The notes under the pieces were generated by a model, which worked only from the letters and a program-made list of their open reading frames with translations, did not search any database and was not told the origin of the DNA. A DNA stretch of 64,000 nt, from positions 43,330,383 to 43,394,382 of the forward strand of contig NC_052133.2 in assembly GCF_016086655.4 (NCBI RefSeq). Direction: 5' to 3'. Each line of letters opens with the position of its first letter. The stretch's first letter is position 1. The position numbers and the translations under genes are program-made. The stretch is from Lepeophtheirus salmonis. Taxonomy: Eukaryota > Arthropoda > Copepoda > Siphonostomatoida > Caligidae. Below are positions 45,165-58,272 of the stretch, in pieces.

Positions 45165-45593
45165 ATGTCGGAGCAACAACAAAAAAGGCAGTGCATGTAC
45201 GATCCCCTCCGCGCCTCTTCATTGCCGAGAAGGCTGTAAAGACCGTTGGCATCTCCATCCTAACTGCCTACAATATCAATAAGTCCATTATAGCTCCATA
45301 CAGCCAAGAAGAACCAAAACTTATGAAGCAACAGTATAGCTGAATTCTGACCTGTCTTTATTTGGGCCTCCTCAAGGCTTGACCTCAACCACCTGGACTT
45401 TAAAGTTAGGAGCCTCTTGAAGAAGAATATCTTCCGCAGCTCTCATCCAAATTGGGATTCGTTTCGAGCTGCCATCATGACAGCGTGGTACGCTCTGGAT
45501 ACAACCTTCATCGTCAAGAGGTTCCAATCTGTTTGCCGACGTGTCGTAGCTGTTATTGCTTGTGAAGGAGGACATATTGAATACAAAATATAG
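45165..45593 (+). pseudogene. Internally deleted Tc1 transposase (HTH joined to C-terminus)
   Basis: Starts MSEQQQKRQCMYDPLRA. After a frameshift it continues AEKAVKTVGISILTAYNINK, a helix-turn-helix typical of this clade. The reading then jumps, near 45343-45381, to the C-terminal piece DLNHLDFKVRSLLKKNIFRS, then SSHPNWDSFRAAIMTAWYAL and ACEGGHIEYKI with TAG at 45591-45593. The central catalytic region is deleted. The C-terminal frame has stayed open for about 70 codons. Terminal inverted repeats were not identified. Confidence 0.78.
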
Positions 45594-48054
45594 CTAAATA
45601 TATAGTATTTAAACTAGTGATATGCTGCGAGCTGTATTTTGGTCCATGAGCATTTTCGAGTTTCTATAAAAAACACTCGAGGAATTATGAGCTTTACTTG
45701 TTGATCGGTTGAATACTCGTAACTCGCCTGAATAGTAGTTATTCACCCTAACACTTTTGCTTGGTAAAAAACTCGTCTGCCGAAAAATCATCATTTAAAA
45801 AAAAAAATTGAAACTTCTAAGTTAAATATTTAATTCGTAATTAATTTTCCCAAATTAACATAAAAGCTAGTTTAACATATTTGAATCGTGGTCATAAGCG
45901 TAATTTCAACAGTTCATATTGTCTACAAGTCAATATTTTTCTATTATAGCTAATATTTATTTTTTACATATTCATCCTTAAAGAGGGAAAATAAGTCACA
46001 TTACGGTATGATGAGGACTTTGAATGTGTGCTTAATAAACTGCATAATTCCAAGCAATGTCGATTACTCTCGCTAATCTATAAAAATCAAACAAAGATTA
46101 CTTTTCAAACAAACTGGGATTAATAGTACACATTGCACAAAGGCCAACATGTTTCTACATAGTGTAGCCTATGGGAAAACATAAATTTCTAAATTTCACG
46201 AAGAAAGGACGTCAGTACAGGAATATTTACATGTTATAACAGAGAATCCCAAGTTTTGACGAGTTCTGAGGATTTGACAGGTTCCGAGTTTTTGACGAGA
46301 TCCGATTAACACTCGACTTTTTATGCCTAGAAGCCAAGTTTTATGTGTCGTTTTTCATTTACTTCATACAACTCGAGTTGCAATTTGCAAGTTTTGCTCG
46401 TGGTACATGACGAATTTAAACATATCATAAATTGGGGTTGAGTTGTATTTCCTTTATTCCATAAAAATCAAGTTTTCGTAATTTGGTAATACTTTTGTGT
46501 CTTCACTTTGTATAGATGAGGTTTCGTGAATTGCCAAGAGTAAGAGTTGTTCTATGAGTCTTTGGTAACAAAAGGACAGCTAGTTCATGCATACATACGT
46601 ACCTGCACATGATGTGCATATTTAGCAACAAAGGAAGGTAATTGCATTGATCTTTGTATGAGAAAACGAATCTTCATAAGTAATGAGTAAGTCATTATAA
46701 ACTAATTACTTAAATAACTTCATAACTTATATTTATCTACCTATAATTATACATGATGCAGTTTTCAAGATTGGTTTTTGTCTTGATACCCATTTGTAAA
46801 GGTATTGGTGTATTTTTTTCGTGTCAACCCATTAAAGTATTGGTCTAATTATCATGACCACGCTCAAATTGAGTGCATCAAAATTTTCTTTAATATAAAA
46901 AAAAATAAAAAAATATATTCATAAATAAAAAACCCATAAAAATATCCCTTTAAAAAAAGGAGGAAAATACTTTTTTATTTAGTGAGAAAGGATGAGGCAC
47001 AAGCAGTGATGAGTCTTAGAAGGAGCGTACTATCTCTAGGACCAATATATAAACGTTAAGGATTAAAAGATCCGCACATTGTACATATTATGATTTAAAT
47101 GGTGAAGTATTTATAATACTTTGTATAAATAACAGTGATATTATTTTGTTGTCAAATTAATTATTTATTATTTAACAACAGATTCTTGTCAAAATTAGAA
47201 ACAATTCGGAGCTAGTCAAGAACTATTCTGGTCACGTCCAAGAAATGACCTTGCATTTTGTCTTTGTCTCATGTCCTGCTCATGACACAACTGGCTTTGA
47301 GTGCACACAGAAGCACTGACCTACTCACATTTTCAAGATTTCACCTTTTTTTAAATTATAAATAACTATATATAGGGCTCTGTTATTGCATAAAATTATG
47401 CCGGAGTTTGCTAAGGGAACTTTATGCAATATAAAGTATTAAAATCAATATAACATAAGGCAAAGTAAAAAAAAAACCAACCAGCAACGGCTCCCAAGCC
47501 TTTAAGTATGACTTCATCATCTTGAAGGTCCTTGATGTGTAAATAAAATGGAGAAGAGATATTTATAATACAATTGATTTTTTCTTACGTATTTGATTAT
47601 ACTATATTATTTGAGATATATAAGACATGAGCATTTGCTAGTGATGAAAAATGCCCAGTTGCCATATTTCGATTAAGGCGCCTTATCGTCGATAACAAAA
47701 GTTAACAAGGGGCCTGTGATATTTTACAGACACCCATAGGCTATTCCAATGGAAATAAAACTTGTTTATATTCTCCAAGAGCCTGTAAACTCACGACCAA
47801 ATATTAACGCGGATAGTATCGGCTCATCACCATTGCTAATTTGTCTCAGCACTTCATATTGCTGGCGTGACAATGCACAGGTTTCCCAGGCCAGGGACCA
47901 GTCCGTATATTTCAAATTAACTATAGTATTATATCACATAGCAATGACCGATTTTTTCATTTTGCTACCTCGATCAACAAATTATTTATTCCACAAACTT
48001 GATTTGTCCTTCTTGCAATCCGCGCTAGACGAGACAATATTGTGATTGCCAACT
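45594..48054. other. Intergenic, nothing recognised
   Basis: Two and a half kilobases without a supported gene. The 98-codon plus-strand frame at 47749-48045 lacks recognisable features. The words AACTCGAGTT and TTTTGACGAG repeat irregularly around 46240-46400 but do not form an array. Confidence 0.35.
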
Positions 48055-48582
48055 TCTTAAACTCTAAACAGTCAGAAAGGAACTTGAAGAGTGTGGAGGT
48101 GATTACAAATCAACAGCAAAAGATGCTGATCACAAGATGAAGTCAGACTTCCAGAAGGATCAGAATTTTATTTCATATTTTCAAAAAGATCATTGATGAT
48201 GAGCTATCCCAATTGATGAGGGCCATTGGCAGAGTTCTTAATTGTTGTGTAAGGCTAATCAGGATGTGAGCTGGCAAATGATTTGCTCTTTACCCCACAA
48301 CAAAGAAAACGTTGACCTTGTTGTCAGTTTTTTTTTAAAAACTTTGTTGGACAGAGTGTTTGGCCTCCAAGCTCACCAGACCTCAACATCATGACTTCTT
48401 TCTGTGGTGTGCAGTGTAGCGACATCAATAGATTCTCCTGTAGCACAAAAGCTGAGCTAATGTCCAGTATCCGGGAGTGATTCCTAAAATCTACCAAGGG
48501 AGACTCTCATCAATACCTGCTCCCGTTCCAAGGTCAAGTTAAGCCCGTTATTGACGCCATAGGCGATCATACTGAAGAATAA
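48055..48582 (+). pseudogene. Tc1 transposase relic
   Basis: Old, frameshifted copy. Recognisable pieces are RKELEECGGDYKSTAKDADH (second DNA-binding region), FVGQSVWPPSSPDLN with the third catalytic Asp near 48345-48390, FCGVQC-like and SDINRFSCSTKAELMSSIRE. The end is VKPVIDAIGDHTEE with TAA at 48580-48582. A CACTCTGTACAT sequence near 48697 may be the decayed right terminus. Confidence 0.7.
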
Positions 48583-48589
48583 TATTTTT

Positions 48590-50718
48590 TTTTTTACATC
48601 AGTTTTCATTTGCATTGGTTTTTATAAAATTCACATGTTAAGTTTAGGAGAAAATCTCTTTTTAAAAAGTTGTGTTGGTTGTTAAATAGGGGTCGCACTC
48701 TGTACATACTAATGACATATACTATTAGAAAATAATTATTAAATATTACCAGGAAGAATACGAAATATTGAGTTATGCGTGAATATTTCACAAAGGGAAG
48801 AATGAAACAACTTACATTTTATTTCCATGGGCCTATTTTGTATAATTACCATTAAAGAATAACAAATATACGCGTATGATGTTATTAATATAAAAAAAAA
48901 AGAATAATAATTATCATTATTCTATTTTTAAGAAGTCAGCAAAGATACACAAAACATAAAATATGAAAAAATCTAAGTAAAAAAAGGTAGTTAATTAAAA
49001 AATAATAAACAGACACAAAAAAACATGATTTGCTATTTCCATGGATCGTTAATTATGAAAGAGCTACAACCATATGATTTATAGCTATCAAAAACCAATT
49101 ACTTAAACAACAGAACGATACGATACCACAACAAAGTACACACATACCTATCTACAAATGCAACATACAGCACGGAGTTAACTTACTCATACAAAAATAT
49201 ACATTGTAATTATTGTCAGCTGTCAATGTTTCTGCTTTTTCCCCTTAATCAGTGGTTTGAACATTGATTTGTTCATTTCGAATTAGCTCTTGTTAAGCTA
49301 TGAAAGGATAATAATCATGGTTTAACCCTTCTAATATGATATTATGCCCCCTCCCTGAGCCGCAAGGAACCCCTCCAATTTCACAAAATACACCCTGGTC
49401 TTATGTGTTTAAAAATTATATTTATTTTTTTTTTTTATCGATTTTTTTATATAGGACTACCAAAGACTTTATATAGTTTTCCTTTGTTTGGATTAAAACG
49501 TTAAGCATGAAGATATCAAATGGATTTGGCCTCGCATACACCGTAGGCCGGGGTGTATTACAGTATATTAGAAGGGTTCCTTGGTGCTTAGGTGGTGGAG
49601 TTTAAACTGATTTGGAGCCCAGAACTTCACCTGAGGGTTGGGCTATATTTTGGAATATTAGAAGGGTTCCTAACTGCTCAGGGAAGCGGCGACAGATAAA
49701 TTTAACTTGCCTTGGTGACCAGCAGTTCACCTACACAATCTGAGGGTAATGATTTTATCACGCAACTTTTTTACCACAATCATTTTACAGTGAGCCAATA
49801 ACCATAACAGGATAATTGATAATTTGACAGGCTGTAAAGGAATGGTGATTAGTGTTGTCTTGGTTCTTATTCATTCGGTTCTGTTCAGTTTAGTCTTAGG
49901 ACCGGTCCTTAGAACTCTCAGTAGTATAACTAATTATGCAAAGAAGAAATGAAGTTTATGGACGTCATCAAGAACCAAAATTTATTATTTTTTAATATTG
50001 ATATGCAGGACCAAGACTGAACAGGACTGGACTACAATTTTCAGTCCAAAATAAGGTCTGAGACAACACTGAGAAGGAATAATAAGATCCGGTTTGTTAC
50101 AAATATTATATGACCAACGCCTAGTGTTGGATCTGTCCTAGGACTGATTACCTAATCAGCTTCCCCATCATCTTTCAACTTTTTTTTTATAAGTCTGATT
50201 TTTTTTTTGTCATTCAATAGTCCTAAGGACCGATTAGTTTGTCCTACATCCCTGCAATACTAGCTTTCTTTTTATTTTCACACTCCCTAGCATATAATGC
50301 TAGAAACCTGTAAGTTACTGCAATGTCATAACTTGAGATGGAATTTGTGTAAGAACACGAGGAGAAGGCGAGAGACACACATATTGTATTACTGAATTAA
50401 GAGCCTCGTTAATATCAACTGTCCGTTATACGATTTTGCGGGGAGAAAATGAATTACTGCTATAAAATAGAGAACCTTTCACATATAAACAGCGTTAGTG
50501 CAGGGAAAATATCATAATGATACTTATTTCATTATGGATTTTTAAATCAATTTACACCAAAGATAGACAAGGATTCTTCTATTAGAGGGAGATGTTCACG
50601 CCTCACGACTTATTAAATAATGAATAAAAAAGAAGAAAGAGCACACGCATCAAACGTTTTTCCTTTTTTAATCGCTATACATAGTTTTTTCTTTACGCAC
50701 ATCCCTTCTTTAAACATA
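48590..50718. other. Intergenic with repeat fragments
   Basis: 49180-49310 is a family-B copy (TTGTCAGCTGTCAATGTTTC, AGCTCTTGTTAAGC). 49560-49740 has two diverged copies of TATTAGAAGGGTTCC..GCT, and 49330-49380 has the same words inverted. 50123-50250 holds an inverted TAGTGTTGGAT-type element end. No gene recognised. Confidence 0.4.
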
Positions 50719-50904
50719 ACATAAGTTCAAAAGGCCATTTGTCATATTTTTATGTAAAAACGTTTTTATTATACATATACCTTTATTAATAAAAAAATGC
50801 TTTTGAAATTCATTTATCACAGTTTTAATGAAATTATGTAATTCAAGTGTTTATTTCCATAAAAATATGACAAATGATTGACAAATCGCCTTTTGAACTT
50901 ATGT
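50719..50904. mobile_element. MITE-like element, 186 bp, ACATAAGTTCAAAAGGC ends
   Basis: ACATAAGTTCAAAAGGCCAT at the left is mirrored by GCCTTTTGAACTTATGT at the right. The inner words ATTTGTCA and CATATTTTTATG are also in inverted order. The right half has an extra ATTTGTCA copy. No coding sequence and no convincing target duplication. Confidence 0.65.
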
Positions 50905-53676
50905 GATGTCATTATAGTAATTTCTCAGTTCTTCTACCCCATTTATAGTGGGCGGGCTTGAGCCTTTGTTTACAGGTTTCTAGTACTATATGTCAGGAGC
51001 GTCTTGAGGGTTTTTGCAAGGTTTGGTCTGGAGGGGCTGTATTAGTTTTTGAACCCCAAATTTAAAATTTTTTTTATAAAAGCTCTAAAAACCTGATATT
51101 TGGGGTTTTTGCTTTTTACTAGAAAATTGAATATTTGAAATTTAACTTCATTTTAAAAAAATAAAATTTTCTTAATTTTTTTCAAAAATTTCTCAAGATT
51201 CTTTTTTAAGTTATTTTTTTTACTTTATTATATTACATCTTCAATTTTAAAAACAATTTATAAAATAATTATTATAATTCTTTTATTGATGCCCAATAAA
51301 CAAAACTGACACTAAAATTTGACTGTTTAACCATTTATTCCTCTCAATCAATTAAAATGTCAAAATATATTCTTATAAGTGAAACTTTTTCCATTTTAAA
51401 TAAAAAAACCACTAAAAAAACATTGTTAATTACATTCCCTTTCTCCCAATGGTTTGTAGTATCATGTCCCGTTTGTTAAGAAACAATATTTAGGCACAAT
51501 GGCCTAGATGAGGTTCCAATTCTGCAAATTTAGCCGAACAAATTTGAAATTATGTGAACAAATATTTAAATTTGAACTTTTTGTTTGAGGCACTAGCCCC
51601 ATTTGGAGCGTATGGCCTTGACGTAAGTTGAATTATTGGATCGAAATCAGAAAACCGATATAATCGCCAAATACCAAATATCTGTGTCATACTAGTATCA
51701 GAGAAAATTCATAGAAATTTCCATATTGGCTCCTATTTTTTCTATGATTAGTTGTTATTCAATTTTTGAAGCCAGGTAATCCTTCAAATCCAGAACACTC
51801 ACATTTATATGAATACGTTTTTTAAGACTAGAGATGTGAAAATTGTTGAGATACTCGAGAGTATGCATTTAAAAAAGTATATGTTGTTAATGTTTGCTCT
51901 TATTAATTATTTGTGAGCAAGGAGCAGTTTTCATAGTGATCTCTGTGAGCAAAAATTATGTCGTCTATCAAAATTGCCAATACATTTTTTCTTTCTGATT
52001 TACACTCACGAGGATTTAAAGAGTTTTTACATCTCTAGTTTTGCCTTATACACTTCTTAAAAAGAATGCGTTTACATTAGGTAAAAAATTCAAGATAGGA
52101 TTTTTGTATTACTAAGGCTAGTCAAGTATGTCTTTCATAAAAATTACTCTTTTATTAGTAATACGCGCATCTTGCTAATTCATTACGAAACGGGGATAAA
52201 ATGATTTAATCCGAAGTTTGTAACCGAAATAACTCAAAACTATTTTCGAGTGATCAAACTAGTGATATGAAAATTTTCTAAGCATAAAAAATGCTGTCAG
52301 ATGATTCACGACTGATCAATTCATTGCTATATTACATATTATCATGGCTGAATATATATCTCTTCAGCTAGAGATACCTCGTGACTGAAAAGAAACCAAT
52401 AATTATTTATTTTGGATTTCTTATAAAAACTTGTATCCTTAGGATATGAATCGGTTAGCAAACGATATGAACCAATAGTGAGAAAACTAATGCTCTCTGG
52501 GATTAAGAGTCATTTAATTTATAAAATATGAGATTGGAAAAATATTTATTTAATTATATTGGATTGAAAATTATTTACATATCAGGTAATATCTAGAAAG
52601 ATCTAGTAGTGTCCTCATATTTCCGGGACTGTTCTTAGTTTAGTTTTAAACGAGCCCGAGTCAGGTCCAATTGCATAAAGGTTTGAGTACAGTTCTATAT
52701 GTTTATTTGAAGGCCAAGTCATATCCGTCCAAGTACATATGGTTCCAAAACGATGTCAATTCTGTGTCCATAAATAATGACTTGAGTCTTTTATTCATCA
52801 CCACTTTGCCAGTTACCATGGACTATTCGTAGTATTTTGTATATTCTTCATTTCGACTAAAGACTTAGGTGCTTTGCTTTTAAAAAAATCTAAGAAATTC
52901 TTAAGAAAAAATAAAAACAAAAATGTGTTACTAAATAACTATGATAAATATTTATAGTTAGTTAACCATTTAAAATAAAAAGGTTAAAAGCATTCATTCA
53001 AGGTCTTTAATGTCGAGTAAAAAGTGCTTTTAAGGTAATGACAATTATTATAAATCTTGTTGAGCCCACAATGTATTCCTTATAATTTTTTATTACATAA
53101 TTATGACAAGTATATACTGTCATCATGGTTCCTTCCATTTGCACTTCCTGACTTTTTGATCCTTATTATGTCGTAAGTACATTGCATCAGGGTTTGGCAA
53201 AGGAATTAGTTTGCGGTTTACACCTATAACTTGACTATATATATTAGTGATGGGTGTCAGTAGACTGTTCCTTAAACTGTTTTGAAAATTTTATCATTTT
53301 TGTTGGACTTAACTAATTTTTTCCTTTAAAAAAGTTGAATCTTGATTGGAAACATAGAAATAGGTTTTGTTTATAGTTTGGTGTAGACCAATTTCATAGA
53401 TAAATTGTCAATGATGTAATGTGTTACTTAGCTGACTGACAATTAGTTATGACATATTACATAATTGATGTGTTTGTAAAAATAATTTTTAAATATCAAG
53501 GTGTTTCTGATGCCTCCAGACTTTTTTTGACATAAAAAAACATCAACGACCAAAGCAGTCTATAGAGATTGGATAGTCACTAGAATTTTGTTTAAAAGGG
53601 GGGTTAATTTTTTACAATTTGTGATGAAATTGTATTGAAAAGACTTATTTTTAAAATAACTTTTTTTAGAAATATA
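50905..53676. other. Intergenic, one A/T-rich repeat relic
   Basis: From 50994 CAGGAGCGTCTTGAGGGTTT begins an A/T-rich stretch like the family at 60702, running to perhaps 51200. A possible far end (AGCCCCATTTGGAGCGTATG) lies near 51595-51615. The rest shows no gene. Confidence 0.4.
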
Positions 53677-54263
53677 CAGGGTGTAACAATGGCGCTTCAG
53701 ATTTCTGGATTTCCCTGGCATATATGATGACGAAATTGTGTAATACTTTTTTTTTGTGGTGAATTAAAAATCACAGATACACTGTTGCAATGATTTTGGT
53801 TAACAACAATCAGGATATTAGCAATACTGAGGTCTCAAAGATAACAAGGATTGGCAGGAGAAGGGTTGTGGAGTTCACACCTCCGAAACGACTCAGGAAT
53901 GGCTCTAAGATCACAACTACGACTAGATTTTTAAAGATATTTGAACTTCTAGGTCCCCTGACATGAATCTGATAGATTATTTTGTCTGGAGTTAGCTTGA
54001 GTCATGGATCAACAGAGGTCCTAGAAGTCTCTGATTGAATGCATTTTCCTAAAATGCAAGAATTCAGATAGGGATCTGGTTTCAAGGGCCCAAATTGAGG
54101 CCGTTATTGAGGCCTACAGAGGTTACATTGAGTGAGATATATTCTCAATGAATGTATCTTCTAGTCAGTTTTTGTTTTTGAACAAATCTTAAAAATAGGA
54201 TCATTTTATGTTATTTTAAATTTGATAGTTAAAAAATGCGGGTTTTTGTTGTTATACACTTTA
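53677..54263 (+). mobile_element. Internally deleted mariner
   Basis: The left terminus CAGGGTGTAACAATGG follows TA at 53675-53676. A decayed mirror TTGTTATACACTTTATA ends about 54263. Inside is a short N-terminal region (KITRIGRRRVVEFTPPKRLR, NGSKITTTTR), reminiscent of the R-P-K-TT linker of mariner transposases. It is followed directly by the C-terminal part: PDMNLIDYFVWS, LESWINRGPRSL, then AQIEAVIEAYRGYIE with TGA at 54133-54135. The core is missing. Confidence 0.72.
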
Positions 54264-55919
54264 TACTCTAAATTTGTCACAACAAACAGTGACTTACCCC
54301 TCCCTCCCCCCACCCCAAAAAAAAAAAATTACATATTTTCGTAGTGATTTATATATTTTTTAATTTGCATATGTAACCCTCAATCCCAACTACCCACAGT
54401 TTCAAAAGGATTACATTTCGAATCCATGCTGTCAGATCTTGGTCCTGATCGAACAATCAGTTTAAAGCGTTCTGAAATCATTCAATTAAGACCGAACTTA
54501 AATAATAAATAAGTCTTGGAGCAAGTTTCATCACTAATAAGTACAAAAGAATCCATTTAGAAATGATGTCATGGCTACATAATAATACGTAATATTATGC
54601 AGCTCATATCATTTGTTAAGTATTTCCTATCACATGTGGGGATTCGTGGAATTTCGGAGGGAGGACGGGAGGCGTGGGAGGAAAGAAATGACAACATTAA
54701 GGCGACCTTCTTAGAACAAATGTTATCTACATACACCTATGGGCTATATATGTATATTAGACTATCCCGTCATTGCATTAATATATTTAAATTAATTAGA
54801 TTCATAGGTCGTTTTTTGTTATTTTTGGTTAAAACTGATGTTTCTTTTGAATTTTTTAATCAAAATATGTAATTTGTATTACTGTAAAATGCATTAAATG
54901 GGTTGTTTTCTGTTGGAAAAATGATGGAATCCACCCCCTAATTTCCATTTTCAATTTTTGTTCCTTTAATCAAAAGGTTTTTCTACAGAGAAGACAAATA
55001 TTAACTCAAAAACGGGGGATTCTAATGTTTATGACTAACTAAGTAAATATTCTTGACAGATAAAAGATGAGAGGTGAAAAGGGTAGGTTTCATTAATATC
55101 ATAACTATTCTATGATTGTAGAACTGACTATAATTTGAACATATGTATGTTTGGTGTGGTTGGATTTAATTAAAAACAATAGGGCACAGATGTGTGAACA
55201 GAATTTTAATGTAATTTCACTCTGTACATAATAAATTATGATAAGTAAACAAAGTACTCGTACAAACCATTCAATAGTATGGTTTGTATACCTACAAAGG
55301 CAATACTAGTATCTAACGTGAATTGAAGAGGTAAAGAAGAGAGAAAGAGGAATGCCAACTATATCAAAGTTTGTAAGTATTTCAAGCAGCAATGCATTGA
55401 ATAATAAATAGCACTTTAAATCAATGTGAGTCTTTAAAAAATACAATCAAAATTACATGTTATACAGCGTGCGAGAGGGAATTTTTACTGGAAGTTTTAT
55501 TTGGTTCTAGTAATTTCTTACAAATGAATTAACATAAAATACAATCGGTTGACAAATTTAGAATAACATAACTGCAGGGAAAATATGATAATTATATATA
55601 AAATCATTCATATTTATTTTATTATACTCTTTTAAAAGAATTTATACCAAAGATAGACGATAATGCTTACTCCAGAGTGAGAAGTCAACAAGAAAGAGCA
55701 TACACAATAACTGTTTTTTCGGTTTTAAATTTTAAAAGTAGATTTTTTATTACCAATTTGTCTACTCTACTGCTGTTTGATCTTGTGAACTCTGAAATGA
55801 TCTCGGTAAAAGAAGATATTCACTGATTTAAACCTAAACCACCAAAAGGAATAATTACAGAATCACACAAAGACGTTATAGGGACCTTATGAACAAGTAT
55901 TTAGCTGTTAAGATGATAT
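54264..55919. other. Intergenic, nothing recognised
   Basis: The plus-strand frame 54597-54872 has no domain. A C-rich/A-rich run (CCCTCCCTCCCCCCACCCC) lies near 54300. No repeat borders established. Confidence 0.35.
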
Positions 55920-56455
55920 TCTAGCAGTTGTAGTGTTTAATGACAAGGAGATGGACCCATTTTTCTTCAAGCACAAGAAAAATCCAGATGCTGAGGCCTA
56001 CTACAAAGTTTTGTATTTCCGAGATTGAAGGCCAATTTCTCTGAGATGAATTATGTATGGACTCGGGAATATGCTTCATATCATACATTTTCCATTTCAA
56101 ATTTAGAATTGTTACAAAATAATAAGCCTGCTTTAAGTGGTCACCTGCACTTATCGGCAATTTTTCAGTTTCCTTTGACTGACCAATTAATATAATTTCG
56201 ACTGTTTAAGGGTGTGAGATGAACTCTCTAACATATATTGAATGCCAATTACCTGGAGGGAAGTTATTCATGGGACTCTATCTCCCAAAGCCCAAAACCT
56301 TTCCCTGGAAAATTTTGCCACTTTCATGGCAAGTCCTTCTGCGACCATCATCACCTGAATATCAATCCTCTACACTACAGTGTAGCATTGTGGAGGTCAA
56401 AGTTGTTAAGAGCTCTCACAGCAATGTGGACGAGTTGACACAGGGCAAATGAAAA
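55920..56455 (+). pseudogene. Tc1 transposase relic
   Basis: Starts with VVVFNDKEMDPFFFKHKKNP, then DAEAYYKVL, matching the region after the first catalytic Asp. After decayed sequence, 56290-56450 gives, across two frames, NINPLHYSVALW (third catalytic block, Asp replaced) and EVKVVKSSHSNVDELTQGK. Several frameshifts. Terminal repeats not found. Confidence 0.65.
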
Positions 56456-56944
56456 TCTCAATATTTTTTTATTTTTTCCGAGGTGACTTCAAAAAAAAAA
56501 AAAAAGATTTGGCCTTTCAATGTTTCCATAAATAGTATTTTTGATAAATAATTTGGTTCATTTTTAATCAAATCACGTCTTTTGATAGAAGGGTGTTGAC
56601 TAATATTATCTTTTATAACTTTGTTTGGGGTTCTGGCCCTCATCATGGAACCCTAGAAGCAGATGTCTAAGGAATACATTCATAAGACTTGCACCAGGAT
56701 TCATTATCACGTAATACCGATTGTTCATGACGTCATTGTTTTCCTTGTTCCAAATATTCCATAATATAACTGAATAAATTAAATGACTAAGTAAAAATAT
56801 AATTTTATATGTTGAAATATATTTACAAAAGGGATATTTTTTTTGCAAGATATTTGCAATGTTCTTTATACATATCTCATATATCTTGTTTGGTTCAATA
56901 AACCCTCGATATTTATAGGAAAAAGTACAGCAACTGACAGTTGA
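56456..56944. other. Intergenic, nothing recognised
   Basis: No gene or repeat border seen. The minus-strand frames here run through poly-A/T and have no recognisable features. Confidence 0.3.
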
Positions 56945-57231
56945 AAGGGGCGTCCAAAAAATAAATGCTTTTTTTTATCTTGACAAAGAAAGAATTATTG
57001 ATTGTAAAGAAAATTTTTTATGGAGAAACCCAAATTTAAAATTTTGAAAAACGCAGAATATTTTTTTTTTAAGCAGTGAAGAAAATTTTTTAAAGATAAT
57101 GGAAAAATGAGGATTTTTTTGATGAAATCCTCGGACGAACAACAATTATATTGGGAAAACATATTTTTTGTTTGCTTATACAAACCTAGTCTCTGTCCGC
57201 AGGTATATAATCCTACGGACGCTCCGCCCCT
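56945..57231 (-). mobile_element. A/T-rich GGGGCGTCC-ended element, short copy
   Basis: The left end AAGGGGCGTCCAAAAAA near 56945 and the right end ATCCTACGGACGCTCCGCCC followed by CTGA face each other, about 287 bp apart. The inside is runs of AAATTTT/GAAAAA. Same family as 21413 and 60702. Confidence 0.55.
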
Positions 57232-57447
57232 GATTAAGGACTGGTCCTTAGACTGAACTGATCCGAATAAATAAAGACTGACACAACACAATACTACTCA
57301 AAACATAGATGCACCTTTTTTCTCTCTGTCTAAATTCAACGCTTATTATTTTTTGAAAATTACAAAAATTGTCATATCTCAAAAAATATAACCAAATTTG
57401 GAAAATTTAATTCATAAATACAATCAAAGGAAACCTTATTCACATTC

Positions 57448-58272
57448 TCAATCAATGTAGCCGCACTTTTCCTTAATGACCAGTTCCAACCTAACGTGGA
57501 ACTTTGCTCAGCAGTTCTTTACAAAGCTCGGCGCAGCAGTGATAATGGCAGCCTTCATTTGGACCTTTGTTGTGTATTAACCTCCCAAAAGCTTTCCTTT
57601 GAGATGTTCAAAAATACTAAAGTACAAGAGGGGCTGTTGGGAGGCCAAGAGTCTTATTCTTCAGCTTGTTGAGTATGATTTTGCAGGATCACAGGCGTTA
57701 CTCTATCCAAAGACTTCAAACCCTGAAGATGAGTTCTGACGTAGGTATTCAGGCTTAAGTCTTGCTCTGCCAAGTAGTGCCATGTGGTCTGGCTGGTATC
57801 AAATTCGCAAACAAGGCCATTGACAGTCAATTTGCCTCTTCTTTCTTCAATGGTGGCTTTAACTACGCAATCAATTGTTTTGACCTCTTTTGCTCTGATC
57901 TGGAGCTTGCGGAAGCTTTTGGCGTTCCCTTCGCGGACACCCCGTACACAGTAGAGTGGTCACAGCACAGCACTTTAAAGATCTCTGATAATGATTTTCC
58001 ATGTGCAAATAAGTCCAGAATTACAGATCCGCGTTGCTCCATGTTTTTCGATTATGCCGCTATTATTTCTTAGTATAATTTGCTTATTTTTGTTAAAAGT
58101 TTCTTCAGATAATTGTTTACAATAAATTATTTGGGATAAACATTGAATTTATAACAAATAGTAGAAAGGCGTGTCATTTAAAAAGTATTGCATTTTAGAC
58201 GGAGGGGCTCGTTGAATATAGTACCTGTTTTTAAAATGATTAATTTTTGGTCAAATATCCTCGCACACCCTG
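57448..58272 (-). mobile_element. Deleted Tc1/mariner, minus strand
   Basis: The right terminus CACACCCTG ends at 58272 before TA. On the minus strand ATG at 58042 begins MEQRGSVILDLFAHGKSLSE, then IFKVLCCDHSTVYGV (helix-turn-helix). A frame change leads to VKTIDCVVKATIEERRGKLT and LVCEFDTSQTTWHYLAEQDL, then TYVRTHLQ (second DNA-binding domain, the SxRxIxKxDL pattern). The next recognisable part is the C-terminal end: VQMKAAIITAAPSFVKN, a stop, then FHVRLELVIKEKCGYID and TGA at 57450-57448. The catalytic core is gone. Confidence 0.75.

Noticed and set aside
44842..45258. 138-codon minus-strand open frame
   Set aside because: It is antisense to the recognisable Tc1 N-terminal region from 45165, has no domain or signal, and is best explained by chance.
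45372..45575. Minus-strand frame of 67 codons
   Set aside because: It overlaps, antisense, the better supported C-terminal transposase reading SSHPNWDSFRAAIMTAW.
47749..48045. 98-codon plus-strand open frame next to a Tc1 relic
   Set aside because: No family resemblance and no link to the downstream transposase frame.
54597..54872. 91-codon plus-strand open frame
   Set aside because: No recognisable domain, low-complexity hydrophobic end, and no nearby exon or conserved start context.
57762..58073. 103-codon plus-strand open frame
   Set aside because: It lies antisense to the helix-turn-helix and second DNA-binding region of a minus-strand Tc1 relic.
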